Part shown: in pieces, positions 1 to 7,768 of the stretch
How positions within the stretch are numbered: position 1 is the stretch's first letter
Layout of the letters: the number at the start of each line of letters is the position of its first letter
Source of the DNA: Microbulbifer sp. MKSA007
Lineage (GTDB): Bacteria; Pseudomonadota; Gammaproteobacteria; Pseudomonadales; Cellvibrionaceae
Assembly (NCBI GenBank): GCA_032615215.1
Contig: CP128431.1
Coordinates: 372,001-436,000 of the forward strand
Length of the DNA stretch: 64,000 nucleotides
Direction: 5' to 3'
The notes under the pieces: generated by a model
What the model saw: the letters and a program-made list of their open reading frames with translations, nothing else
What the model was told of the DNA's origin: nothing
The model's database searches: none
Made by a program: the position numbers and the translations under genes

Positions 1-252
1 TTCACAAACCCGATGGCGCAATTTGTATAGAAAAAATCGGACTAATAAATCCGTGAGATTCTGTTGTATGTATTTGTCGTGTGACTTGTATTAGGGCAAT
101 GATTTATTTGAATAATTCCAAATTTCTCTAGTTTCCTTATTTGATTAAGAAATCTCTTTTTCATTGCAGCTATACACGTATACTCCAAGCAGTTCATCAA
201 CCACCTGACGGCGCGAGATGTCCTCTCTTCTTAACGTATCACACTACCTTTT
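1..252. other. AT-rich left edge without a recognisable gene
   Basis: This stretch is AT-rich and has frequent stops in all frames. The only open frame, starting near 141 on the plus strand, runs into the antisense of the lyase gene and has no convincing ribosome binding site. I see no hairpin with a T-run that would end the minus-strand operon at 253. It may hold the 3' flank of that operon and the promoter of a gene outside the window. Confidence 0.5.
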
Positions 253-1107
253 CTAATGCCGATACCGTTCCTCAGCTTCGTAATAGGCATCGAAACCAAC
301 GGCTTTTTGTAGGTCTTCGAAGGTCATGGCTGGGTCGGGGAAGATGCCTTGCTTCATTTGGGCCAGAGCGTCTTGTTGAGCTTTGATCATGGCCATGAGG
401 CCGGTGAAGGGGTAGGTGGAGATGGCGTAGCCCAGCTCTTGCAGTTCAGCTGGTTGAAGGAAGGGGGTTAGGCCGCCTTCCAGCATATTTGCCATTTTGG
501 GGCCTTCTACCTCATCACAATAGCGCTTCATTTCTTCAACGGTTCGCGGTGCTTCCACGAAGGTCATGTCCGCGCCGATATTGCGGAAGGTTTTGGCGCG
601 CGCAATGGCCTCATCCAGACCATGTTCAGCACGGGCATCTGTGCGAGCAAGGATGAGGATATCAGCGCCTTCGTTTTTGGCGTCAACCGCAGCACGGATG
701 CGCATGAACGCCTCATCCCGCTCCACCACGTGCTTGCCCTTTGTGTGACCGCAGCGTTTGGGCGCAACCTGATCTTCAATCATCACGCAGGCCATACCCG
801 CACTGGCATAGCCTTTGACCGTGCGTTTGACGTTGAGCGCGTTGCCGTAACCCGTATCCCCATCCCCAATCACCGGAATGCTGGTTGCAGAGGCGATGTT
901 GCGAGCCTGATCAACCATCTCAGCGTAGGAGATGAGGCCAGCATCTGGCTGCCCAAGGCGGGAGGCAGAAACACCAAAACCGCTCATGAAAGCGAGAGGA
1001 AAGCCTGCCTGCTCAATCAAGCGGGCGGAAAGGGCATTCCAGCAGCAAGGGGTTACATTCAATTCGCCGCTCTCAAACAGCGCCTTGAGTACCTGTGCTT
1101 TTGACAT
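253..1107 (-). CDS. Isocitrate lyase/PEP mutase superfamily carboxy-lyase
   Basis: A 284-residue cytosolic TIM-barrel enzyme of the ICL/PEPM superfamily, which cleaves or forms C-C or C-P bonds next to a carboxylate using Mg2+. Visible signatures are the metal-binding DGDTGYGN near residue 82, EDQ near 111, and PKRCGH near 116, whose cysteine is the lyase-type catalytic residue of 2-methylisocitrate and dimethylmalate lyases and is absent from true PEP mutases. LARTDA follows near 153. An SD-like GGGGAG lies 8 bases before the ATG. It is the last gene of the TRAP operon, 18 bases after the large permease, so it probably acts on the imported acid. The substrate could be an alkylmalate, methylisocitrate-like acid or oxaloacetate; the sequence does not decide. 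Confidence 0.85.
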   Translation of the reverse strand: MSKAQVLKALFESGELNVTPCCWNALSARLIEQAGFPLAFMSGFGVSASRLGQPDAGLISYAEMVDQARNIASATSIPVIGDGDTGYGNALNVKRTVKGYASAGMACVMIEDQVAPKRCGHTKGKHVVERDEAFMRIRAAVDAKNEGADILILARTDARAEHGLDEAIARAKTFRNIGADMTFVEAPRTVEEMKRYCDEVEGPKMANMLEGGLTPFLQPAELQELGYAISTYPFTGLMAMIKAQQDALAQMKQGIFPDPAMTFEDLQKAVGFDAYYEAEERYRH

Positions 1108-1125
1108 GGTTGAGCTCCCCAGTTC

Positions 1126-2397
1126 CTAGGTGTTGTAAGGGATATACAGGGCAAGCCCTTGCCAAAAGTAAAGCAAGGCCGCTGTTGCCAGCATCATCAG
1201 CGCAAACGGCCACGCCCCTTTGGCGACCTCTGACAGTTTTGCGCCCCCAACGGCTTGAATGATAAAGAGGTTCATTCCCACGGGCGGCGTGATCAGTGCA
1301 GTTTCAATCAGCACCACAAAAAAGATACCGAACCAGATCGGATCGATGAACATGCCTTCCAGAGCCGGGAACAATACGGGCACCATAATCAGCAACATGC
1401 TGAGGGACTCCAGGAAGAATCCCACAATCAGCAGCACCAGACCAACGGCAAGAATGAACATGCCCGGCTCAGAAATGTTGGAGGTGAGCAGCGTGGAGAT
1501 ATCTTGCGGCAGACGGTAGAGCGTGATTGCGTAGGAGAAGACCTTAGCCCCTGCAATGATGAGGAACACCATGGTTGTGGTCTTCATGGACTTGTAGGTG
1601 GCTTCCTTCATCTTCTCCAAGTTCATCCGCCCCATGGCGAACGTGATGATGAGCGCCATAACAAAGCCAATGCCTGCACTTTCAGAAGGAGTGGCGATGC
1701 CCATATAGATGGAACCGATGATGGACGCAGCGAGCAACAGGGTTGGCAGTGCCATGAATGTTGCCCGTCGGCGTTCCTCCCAACTCGCCTTTTCAACCCG
1801 CTCATAGTTGCTGTTAAAGCGGGAGTAAAGCATGCCATAGACGATGAAAACGCTGGCAAGGAACAGGCCCGGCCCGATGCCTGCAAGGAAAAGTTTCGGG
1901 ATCGAGGTTTCTGTCACGATGCCATAGAGGATCAACGGGATAGACGGCGGAATGAGGATACCCAGCGTACCGCCAGCGGCCAGCATGCCCAGCACAAACG
2001 GGCGTTCATAACCACGAGAAGTCATCTCTGGGATCGCCACGGTTGCGATGGTCGCCGCGGTGGCAACGGAAGAGCCGGAAACAGCGGAAAACAGGCCGCA
2101 GGACAGGATGGTCGCTACGCCAAGACCACCCGGCCAATGCCCGACCCAGCTTTGCACGGCCGCAAACAGATCTTTGCCCACACCGCCTTTCAGCAGCACG
2201 TTGGACATGAGCAGGAACATGGGTACGGCCAGCAGCTCAAAACTGTCCATGGAGCCGTAAAGGCGTTGCGGCACGGCGTTGAGCGGCAGCGGGAAATACC
2301 AGAGCAGGAATACTCCGAGCGAGCCAAGCGCAAACGCAACAGGAACGCGGAAAACCAAAAGCAGCAGCAGGGCTGCAAGAATGAGAAATGCAGTCAT
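1126..2397 (-). CDS. TRAP transporter large permease (DctM family)
   Basis: A 423-residue inner-membrane protein of the DctM/IT superfamily, the channel-forming subunit of a sodium-driven tripartite carboxylate transporter. It is a chain of hydrophobic helices from the first residue onward, with the family-typical GGTLGILIPPSIPLILYG near residues 143-160 and a second ALITPPVGMNLF motif near 365-376. Length is normal for the family. The start is supported by AGGGGCG just upstream. It lies 9 bases after the small permease gene and 18 before the lyase, so the four genes form one operon. A long open frame on the opposite strand is only its shadow. Confidence 0.95.
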   Translation of the reverse strand: MTAFLILAALLLLLVFRVPVAFALGSLGVFLLWYFPLPLNAVPQRLYGSMDSFELLAVPMFLLMSNVLLKGGVGKDLFAAVQSWVGHWPGGLGVATILSCGLFSAVSGSSVATAATIATVAIPEMTSRGYERPFVLGMLAAGGTLGILIPPSIPLILYGIVTETSIPKLFLAGIGPGLFLASVFIVYGMLYSRFNSNYERVEKASWEERRRATFMALPTLLLAASIIGSIYMGIATPSESAGIGFVMALIITFAMGRMNLEKMKEATYKSMKTTTMVFLIIAGAKVFSYAITLYRLPQDISTLLTSNISEPGMFILAVGLVLLIVGFFLESLSMLLIMVPVLFPALEGMFIDPIWFGIFFVVLIETALITPPVGMNLFIIQAVGGAKLSEVAKGAWPFALMMLATAALLYFWQGLALYIPYNT

Positions 2398-2406
2398 CTT
2401 TCGCCC

Positions 2407-2913
2407 CTAAATCTCGTGTTCCAGTGTGTCATCTGCAGGCACGCCATCGCGCCAGATCTTCACCGCTTCGGCCATGGCTTGCAGGCCGAGCAAGGCGAAG
2501 CCAACCCAGACGGAGGCATGGGTGAACCACTTGGGCAGCGCGAGGTAAGTGTCCGTGGTGTGGCCGCGCAGCAGAGACTTGTACCAGAGGCCGTAGCCAT
2601 ACCAGACAGCCGTGATGCAGAAGATCAGGATCACCAGAATAGAGAAGGTCTCAACCACCTTGCGCACCAGCGTATCCGGACGACGGAAAGCCACATCAAT
2701 CACGATCATCTCGCGGTGTTTGAGCGCAAAGGCTCCCGCCAGATAAGCTCCCCAGATCTGACCGATACGGGAGACTTCATCCACCCAAACGGTCGGGCTG
2801 TTGAAGACATATCGCGCGACGACTTCGTAACAGATGAAAAAACCAATTGCGAAAAACACCCAGGCAGCAAATTTGCCGGTGAGTTCGGAGATGTAATCTA
2901 TGAGCTTAATCAC
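2407..2913 (-). CDS. TRAP transporter small permease (DctQ family)
   Basis: A 168-residue protein with four predicted membrane helices, the DctQ partner that joins the large permease and helps dock the periplasmic binding protein. The segment around residues 15-50 contains the family pattern of a hydrophobic helix running into YVFNSPTVWVDEVSR, followed by a helix near WGAYLAGAFALKHRE. The start codon is GTG with only a weak SD, and no better in-frame start lies upstream, so translation may depend on coupling or on readthrough from the upstream gene. It is separated from the binding-protein gene by 165 bases that hold a hairpin with a U-run. Confidence 0.92.
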   Translation of the reverse strand: MIKLIDYISELTGKFAAWVFFAIGFFICYEVVARYVFNSPTVWVDEVSRIGQIWGAYLAGAFALKHREMIVIDVAFRRPDTLVRKVVETFSILVILIFCITAVWYGYGLWYKSLLRGHTTDTYLALPKWFTHASVWVGFALLGLQAMAEAVKIWRDGVPADDTLEHEI

Positions 2914-3023
2914 GGCTGGGCACCAAACGGATTTGCCGGAGAGCTGAACTGCACGGGTTGGAATGATCTCTGTGTGCAGCCGTCTCCCTCAAATAAAAGG
3001 GGATCCAACAGATTGGATGGCAG

Positions 3024-3046
3024 AAAAGGAGCCAAACGGCTCCCTC
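3024..3046 (-). terminator. Attenuator hairpin between dctP-like and dctQ-like genes
   Basis: Read on the minus strand, GGAGCC-GTTT-GGCTCC forms a 6-bp stem followed at once by TTTTC. It sits about 35 bases downstream of the binding-protein stop codon, inside the operon. This is a typical arrangement for partial termination, making more periplasmic binding protein than permease. The stem is short, so some readthrough is expected. Confidence 0.6.
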
Positions 3047-3078
3047 TCCAGATTTAAGATGATAAAGGCAGGAGAGCC

Positions 3079-4068
3079 TTACATGCCCTTGGCAGCGTCA
3101 ATTGCCTGCTGTGCAACAGGGCCTGCTGCTTCCACAAAGCGGTCCTGAACAGAAGCGGTTGCTTCCACCCATTTGGCGCGCTCTTCATCGCTCAGGCGGA
3201 TCACGTTGATCTTGTCTGCAACGCTTTCAACCAAGGCATCTTCGCCAGAGTACACCTCTTCACGCAGCTGCTTTTCAACAACGGCGGCAGCGTCCAGAAT
3301 GATCTTCTGGTTCTCTTCAGAAAGGCTCTCGAAGAAGTCGTTGTTGATCACCGCAACAAACTCAATGGCGAAGTCATAGGAGAGTGTCATGTTCTCCATC
3401 ACTTCATAGAGTTTGCGGCTGGTCACGCCGGAAGTGCCGGTCATGCCTACATCAACAGCGCCCTGCTGGTACGCGAGGAACTGCTTGGAACCGGACATCA
3501 GTGTTGGGGCACCGCCCAGTGCTTCCACAGTCCAGCCCAGAACTTTGCCATAGGTGCGAACTTTCTGGCCTTTGATGTCTTCTGGTGTTCTGATCGGATC
3601 GCCGTTGTTCAGGTAAATGTTACGTCCATAGGCCTGCCACCACAGAACACGGGCACCGGTTTCCTCCAGAACTGCTTTATCGAGAATCTCACGCATTGGA
3701 GATCCGTTGGCAGCAGCAGCGCGAAGGTGTGCTTCATCGCGGAAGAAGAACGGCAGGTTCACGATCTCAACGGCTGGAACAGACCCGGCGAAGCGGCCAA
3801 GAAATGCTGAACCAGCTTCAATCGCACCAGAACCAACGGCTTCCGGCACTTCCTTATCTTTAAACAGCTGAGCAGACGGGAAGAGCTGAAGGCTCAGTTC
3901 GCCATTGGACTTCTCTTCAATGATTTTCTTAAAGGCGTTCCAGTTCTTGCCCAGACTGTGGGTCTCAGGCAGCTGCAAAGTAACGCGAATTGTTTCAGCA
4001 GCCATTGCAGTGACGCTGGTTAAAGAAAGCGCGGCAGCGCCCAACATTGAAATCAGTTTTACTCTCAT
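3079..4068 (-). CDS. TRAP transporter periplasmic solute-binding protein (DctP family)
   Basis: A 329-residue periplasmic binding protein. It starts with a signal peptide (charged N-terminus, hydrophobic core, cleavage after about residue 23 at AMAAE). Family features are KVRTYGKVLGW near residues 168-178, whose Arg is the usual carboxylate-binding residue of DctP proteins, and a conserved GMTGTSG segment near 208. An SD-like GGGAGAGGG precedes the ATG. It is first in the operon dctP-dctQ-dctM-lyase. The clustered lyase suggests a di- or tricarboxylate or branched hydroxy-acid ligand; that is inference only. Confidence 0.94.
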   Translation of the reverse strand: MRVKLISMLGAAALSLTSVTAMAAETIRVTLQLPETHSLGKNWNAFKKIIEEKSNGELSLQLFPSAQLFKDKEVPEAVGSGAIEAGSAFLGRFAGSVPAVEIVNLPFFFRDEAHLRAAAANGSPMREILDKAVLEETGARVLWWQAYGRNIYLNNGDPIRTPEDIKGQKVRTYGKVLGWTVEALGGAPTLMSGSKQFLAYQQGAVDVGMTGTSGVTSRKLYEVMENMTLSYDFAIEFVAVINNDFFESLSEENQKIILDAAAVVEKQLREEVYSGEDALVESVADKINVIRLSDEERAKWVEATASVQDRFVEAAGPVAQQAIDAAKGM

Positions 4069-4644
4069 TGGTGTCCCTCTCCCAAAACAAATTCACTGAA
4101 ATATGAGATATATTAGAGAGTGTTTTTTGAAGAAGTACAGGCCGTTATTGCTGAGAAAATGTAATTATATTGTCTAGATCTCTTCCATAACGCAACTTTG
4201 CATCGGCTCTGCATGTGATCCGCGCCTCTAGAAAAGACGTAGCGGACCGTTACGTCTCTCTGGAAATTTCGCGAGGACTGAATCTTAGTGACAGACGTGA
4301 AAATCACGTTGCAGGCAAGACGAAATATTTCGGTGAAATGAAACAAAATTAGCCGGAGTTATGAACATTCCGCGTGCGGTACTTTGATTGAGGCTCTCAT
4401 CTATCAGCCTCTCAGTAGCCTTTCGCCCTTGATTTTATGGAGATGAAGCTGTCCGGCGCACGTGCTTATCTAGCCTGTGTTTGGACTGCGCATTGTGACC
4501 ACCTGAAAGAGTTGGGGCTAATCATGCAGGGCCTGTTTTGCCGGATCAGGGGTTCCAGAACAGCAATGCCATGGGTTCATCAGTCTGTACCAATAGGATG
4601 CTACCTCACTTTGAACTGGGTGAGTCGGCGGGAAGGGCGATTTC
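4069..4644. other. Intergenic region between the divergent TRAP operon and sqdB
   Basis: About 575 bases between two genes that diverge, so it should hold both promoters. I see no protein with a usable start and no RNA gene. The part next to dctP is AT-rich (around 4085-4130), consistent with a promoter there. I could not find a clear regulator palindrome or a direct-repeat Pho-box pattern in front of sqdB. Confidence 0.5.
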
Positions 4645-5802
4645 GTGGGTAAAGTTATGGTATTGGGCGGCGACGGTTTTTGCGGCTGGCCCACGAGTCT
4701 TTTGTTCTCCAGCCTTGGCCATGATGTCATCATCGTCGACAACCTGTCCCACCGCAAAATTGACGTTGAGCTTGAGGTCACCTCGCTCACCCCCATTCAG
4801 CCGATCAGTGAGCGACTGGCAACCTGGGAGGAGCTGACGGGCAAATCAATCCGCTTTGCCAACATCACGCTCGGCGTAGATTATGACCGGTTTCTGCAGC
4901 TGCTGAAAACGGAAAAGCCGGATGCCATCATCCACTTTGCAGAACAACGAGCTGCGCCATACTCCATGAAATCCTCATGGCATCGGCGCTATACAGTCTC
5001 CAACAATCTCAACGCGACCAACGATGTGCTGTCTGCCATCGTCGAAGCTGAGCTGGACCCGCATCTGGTGCATCTTGGCACCATGGGGGTGTACGGATAT
5101 AGCACCGTAGGCTGTGAAATCCCGGAGGGGTACTTGCGCGTTCATCTGGATGTGAACGGAGATCTACGGGAGCAGGAGATCCTTTATCCCACAAGCCCGG
5201 GCTCCATCTATCACATGACCAAATCACAGGATCAGCTGTTTTTCCAGTTCTACGCCAAGAACTATGGATTGCGGATTACGGACCTGCATCAAGGTATTGT
5301 CTGGGGCACACAGACTGAACAGACCTCTCTGGATGAGCGACTGATCAACCGGTTCGATTACGATGGTGACTACGGCACTGTCCTCAACCGGTTCCTCATG
5401 CAAGGCGCAATTGGATATCCGCTGACGGTACATGGAACGGGCGGGCAGAAACGGGCATTTATCCATATTCAGGATACCGTGCGCTGTGTTCAGCTGGCGG
5501 TCGAAAATCCACCTGAGCGGGGAGAGCGCGTTAAAATTCTCAACCAGATGACCGAGGTGCACCGGGTAAAAGATCTGGCCGAGATGGTCGCTCAAATGAC
5601 CAATGTGGAGATCGCGTATCTGGATAATCCCCGCAAGGAAGCTGTTGAAAACGACCTGATGGTTGCCAATCATCAGTTTCTGGAAATGGGATTAAAGCCG
5701 ATCACGCTCAGCGACCGGTTGCTGGACGAAGTGACTGAGATTGCGCGAAAATATTCTGATCGCTGTGACACCACCAAGATCCCCTGCCTGTCCCTCTGGT
5801 AG
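4645..5802 (+). CDS. sqdB: UDP-sulfoquinovose synthase (SqdB/SQD1)
   Basis: A 385-residue member of the extended SDR family that makes UDP-sulfoquinovose from UDP-glucose and sulfite, the committed step of the sulfolipid SQDG. The match to the SQD1 pattern is strong: VMVLGGDGFCGWP at residues 4-16 (NAD binding, with the CGW signature), VDNLSHRK, TSLTPIQPISERL, EQRAAPYSM near 94, LGTMGVYG near 149, the catalytic YHMTK, and LHQGIVWGTQTE. The start is GTG with GGAAGGG 7 bases ahead; the next ATG lies inside the Rossmann strand and is too late. The next gene, a glycosyltransferase 18 bases on, would use the product. Confidence 0.93.
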   Translation: MGKVMVLGGDGFCGWPTSLLFSSLGHDVIIVDNLSHRKIDVELEVTSLTPIQPISERLATWEELTGKSIRFANITLGVDYDRFLQLLKTEKPDAIIHFAEQRAAPYSMKSSWHRRYTVSNNLNATNDVLSAIVEAELDPHLVHLGTMGVYGYSTVGCEIPEGYLRVHLDVNGDLREQEILYPTSPGSIYHMTKSQDQLFFQFYAKNYGLRITDLHQGIVWGTQTEQTSLDERLINRFDYDGDYGTVLNRFLMQGAIGYPLTVHGTGGQKRAFIHIQDTVRCVQLAVENPPERGERVKILNQMTEVHRVKDLAEMVAQMTNVEIAYLDNPRKEAVENDLMVANHQFLEMGLKPITLSDRLLDEVTEIARKYSDRCDTTKIPCLSLW

Positions 5803-5820
5803 TTCTGCAGGGATTGGTTG

Positions 5821-6882
5821 ATGAAGATCGTTATCGTCTCCGATGCCTGGCATCCGCAAATCAACGGCGTTGTCCGCGTTTTGGGCATAACACGCCGAGA
5901 ACTCACGGCGCTGGGGCATGAGGTCATCCTGATCACGCCGGACCAGTTCCATCAGATGCCATTACCGACCTATCCAGATATCAAGCTGGCGCTGTTTCCC
6001 TATTACAAGCTCTCCAAAATGTTGCGGGAGCTGAAGCCGGATGCACTGCATGTGATGACGGAAGGGCCGCTGGGGTGGGCTGCGCGGAAGTATTGCCGAC
6101 GCAACGGGTATAAGTTCACCAGTTCATGGCTCTCCAAGTTCCCTGAGTATGCCTCTATGCGCACGGGTCTGCCAACCGCATGGTTTTATAAGTGGCTGAT
6201 AAGGTTCCACAATCAGGCCGCTCAGACCATGGTCACCACGCAGACGATGGTGGAGGCAGCCCGCACTATCGGCATCAGGCGAGTGGTGCTTTGGCAGCGA
6301 GGCGTGGAGCTAAAGAACTTCCGACCCATTCCGTCTCAGGTGTTTGCTGACTATCCCAAACCCGTGATGCTCTATGTGGGGCGGATAGCGCCGGAGAAAA
6401 ATCTGGAGGCATTTCTAGATCTCAATCTTCCAGGCACCAAGGTTTTGGTGGGCGATGGCCCTGATCTGGCTTTTCTTTCCAAGAACTATCCAGATGCGGT
6501 GTTTACGGGCGCTAAGACGGGAGATGATCTGATTGAAGCGTATTGCGGGGCTGATGTGATGGTGTTTCCCTCCAAAACGGACACGTTCGGACTCGTCAAT
6601 CTGGAGGCGATGGCCTGTGGTATCCCCGTGGCAGCTTATCCGGTGACGGGGCCGAAAGACATCATTGGCGATGCCCCGGTTGGTGCGACCGATGAGAATC
6701 TGGCCGCTGCCATCAAACGGGCTTTGCCAATGAAATCAGAGGACTGTATTGCCCACGCCAAAACCTTTTCGTGGGAACGATCCGTGCAGGATTTTCTGGC
6801 AAACCTCATGAGCTTCTCTGAAAAGCAGCCTCACGAGACCAAGGATGTCCTCACATCATCCGCTCGTAGAGATCAAACATAA
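5821..6882 (+). CDS. GT4-family glycosyltransferase, probable sulfoquinovosyl-diacylglycerol synthase
   Basis: A 353-residue GT-B glycosyltransferase. The N-terminal acceptor half starts with IVSDAWHPQINGVVR (GT4 pattern). The C-terminal half has YVGRIAPEKNLEAF near 182, VGDGPD, and the nucleotide-sugar motif FPSKTDTFGLVNLEAMACG near 260-278 with the E-x7-E glutamates. I chose ATG 5821 over a TTG one codon earlier because CAGGGA is 7 bases before it. Its place directly after sqdB suggests the SqdX role, moving sulfoquinovose onto diacylglycerol at the membrane. GT4 specificity cannot be read from motifs, so a mannosyl- or glucosyltransferase remains possible. Its 3' end overlaps the convergent cyoD by 32 bases. 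Confidence 0.8.
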   Translation: MKIVIVSDAWHPQINGVVRVLGITRRELTALGHEVILITPDQFHQMPLPTYPDIKLALFPYYKLSKMLRELKPDALHVMTEGPLGWAARKYCRRNGYKFTSSWLSKFPEYASMRTGLPTAWFYKWLIRFHNQAAQTMVTTQTMVEAARTIGIRRVVLWQRGVELKNFRPIPSQVFADYPKPVMLYVGRIAPEKNLEAFLDLNLPGTKVLVGDGPDLAFLSKNYPDAVFTGAKTGDDLIEAYCGADVMVFPSKTDTFGLVNLEAMACGIPVAAYPVTGPKDIIGDAPVGATDENLAAAIKRALPMKSEDCIAHAKTFSWERSVQDFLANLMSFSEKQPHETKDVLTSSARRDQT

Positions 6883-7150
6883 TCCAGAGCGTACCGCCAA
6901 CCATCAGGAAGATAAGAACACCAGCAAAGCTCATGGCCAGCACATTCTCAATGGGCGTTCTGCTGTCGATACCGAGGAAGTAGTGCAAGTGCACGCCCAC
7001 CTGCACCAGCGCACACAAAGCGATGATGCCAAAGGTCAGTTCAACCGGAAAGGCCATGGTCCAGACGGCGGCGAAGGGGATTAAGGTGAGCGCCAGGGCG
7101 AGGATAAACCCGGTGATCAGCCTCTTTGCACTGTGAGATTGCGGGTGCAT
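6851..7150 (-). CDS. cyoD: Cytochrome bo3 ubiquinol oxidase subunit IV
   Basis: A 99-residue protein with three hydrophobic helices (about residues 12-32, 40-60 and 73-95), matching the small CyoD subunit that helps assemble the copper site of the bo3 quinol oxidase. The motif VQVGVHLHYFLG near residue 50 is typical of CyoD. It is last in the cyoABCD order and starts 9 bases after the cyoC stop. No farnesyltransferase gene (cyoE) follows, so heme O synthesis must be encoded elsewhere. Confidence 0.93.
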   Translation of the reverse strand: MHPQSHSAKRLITGFILALALTLIPFAAVWTMAFPVELTFGIIALCALVQVGVHLHYFLGIDSRTPIENVLAMSFAGVLIFLMVGGTLWIMFDLYERMM

Positions 7151-7159
7151 CTGTCTCTC

Positions 7160-7768
7160 CTAAATAAGCCAGCCGGGCATGTAGACGATTGAGAAAATGC
7201 CGATCCAGACAATGTCCAGGAAGTGCCAGAACATGCCGAGGCGGTGGAGACGGGATTTGACCGGAGAGGTCAGCCCTTTGATGAGGATCTGGAAGATCAT
7301 CACCAAAATCCCGATCATGCCGAGGCTGACGTGCGCCCCATGTGTCCCCACCAATGTGAAAAACGCGGTGAGGAAGCCACTGGTCTGTGGTCCGGCGCCG
7401 GATTGGATCATGCCAATAAATTCAATCACTTCCAGCGAGATAAAGCCTAAGCCAAGCACGATAGTGACAATCAGCCAGAACACAGCCTGACTTTTATGCT
7501 CCCTGACGGAGGCAAGTGAGGCGAAGCCAAACGTTACGCTGGAAAAGAGCAGGAACATGGTTTCGCCAAAGACGTGCTTGATATCAAACACCTCAATGGG
7601 TAAAGGCCCTGTGGCCGTGTTTTGAAACATGACCACGTATGTTGCAAACAGAAGCGAGAAGATGATCGCATCTGTCATCAGGTAGAGCCAGAAGCCCAAG
7701 TCTCTGATGTCTAAGGTTTCTTCCGTCGGGCCGGGAGAGCCAGTGGTTTTAGGGCTGTATGTGTTCAT
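7160..7768 (-). CDS. cyoC: Cytochrome bo3 ubiquinol oxidase subunit III
   Basis: A 202-residue membrane protein with five predicted helices, the CyoC/COX3 subunit of the quinol oxidase. Recognisable segments are LGFWLYLMTDAIIFSLLFATY near residues 25-45, a conserved ETMFLLFSSVTFGFA and GTHGAHVSLG near 143, and FWHFLDIVWIGIF near 182. Its ATG overlaps the cyoB stop codon by four bases (ATGA), which indicates translational coupling in the cyo operon. Confidence 0.95.
   Translation of the reverse strand: MNTYSPKTTGSPGPTEETLDIRDLGFWLYLMTDAIIFSLLFATYVVMFQNTATGPLPIEVFDIKHVFGETMFLLFSSVTFGFASLASVREHKSQAVFWLIVTIVLGLGFISLEVIEFIGMIQSGAGPQTSGFLTAFFTLVGTHGAHVSLGMIGILVMIFQILIKGLTSPVKSRLHRLGMFWHFLDIVWIGIFSIVYMPGWLI

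Noticed and set aside
1255..3057. 600-codon plus-strand open frame opposite the first TRAP permeases
   Set aside because: It is low in hydrophobic residues, rich in His, Gln and Arg, and is the exact antisense of two clearly real membrane proteins; no SD or family pattern.
4113..4346. 77-codon minus-strand frame upstream of dctP
   Set aside because: No SD, no family pattern, lies in the shared promoter region.
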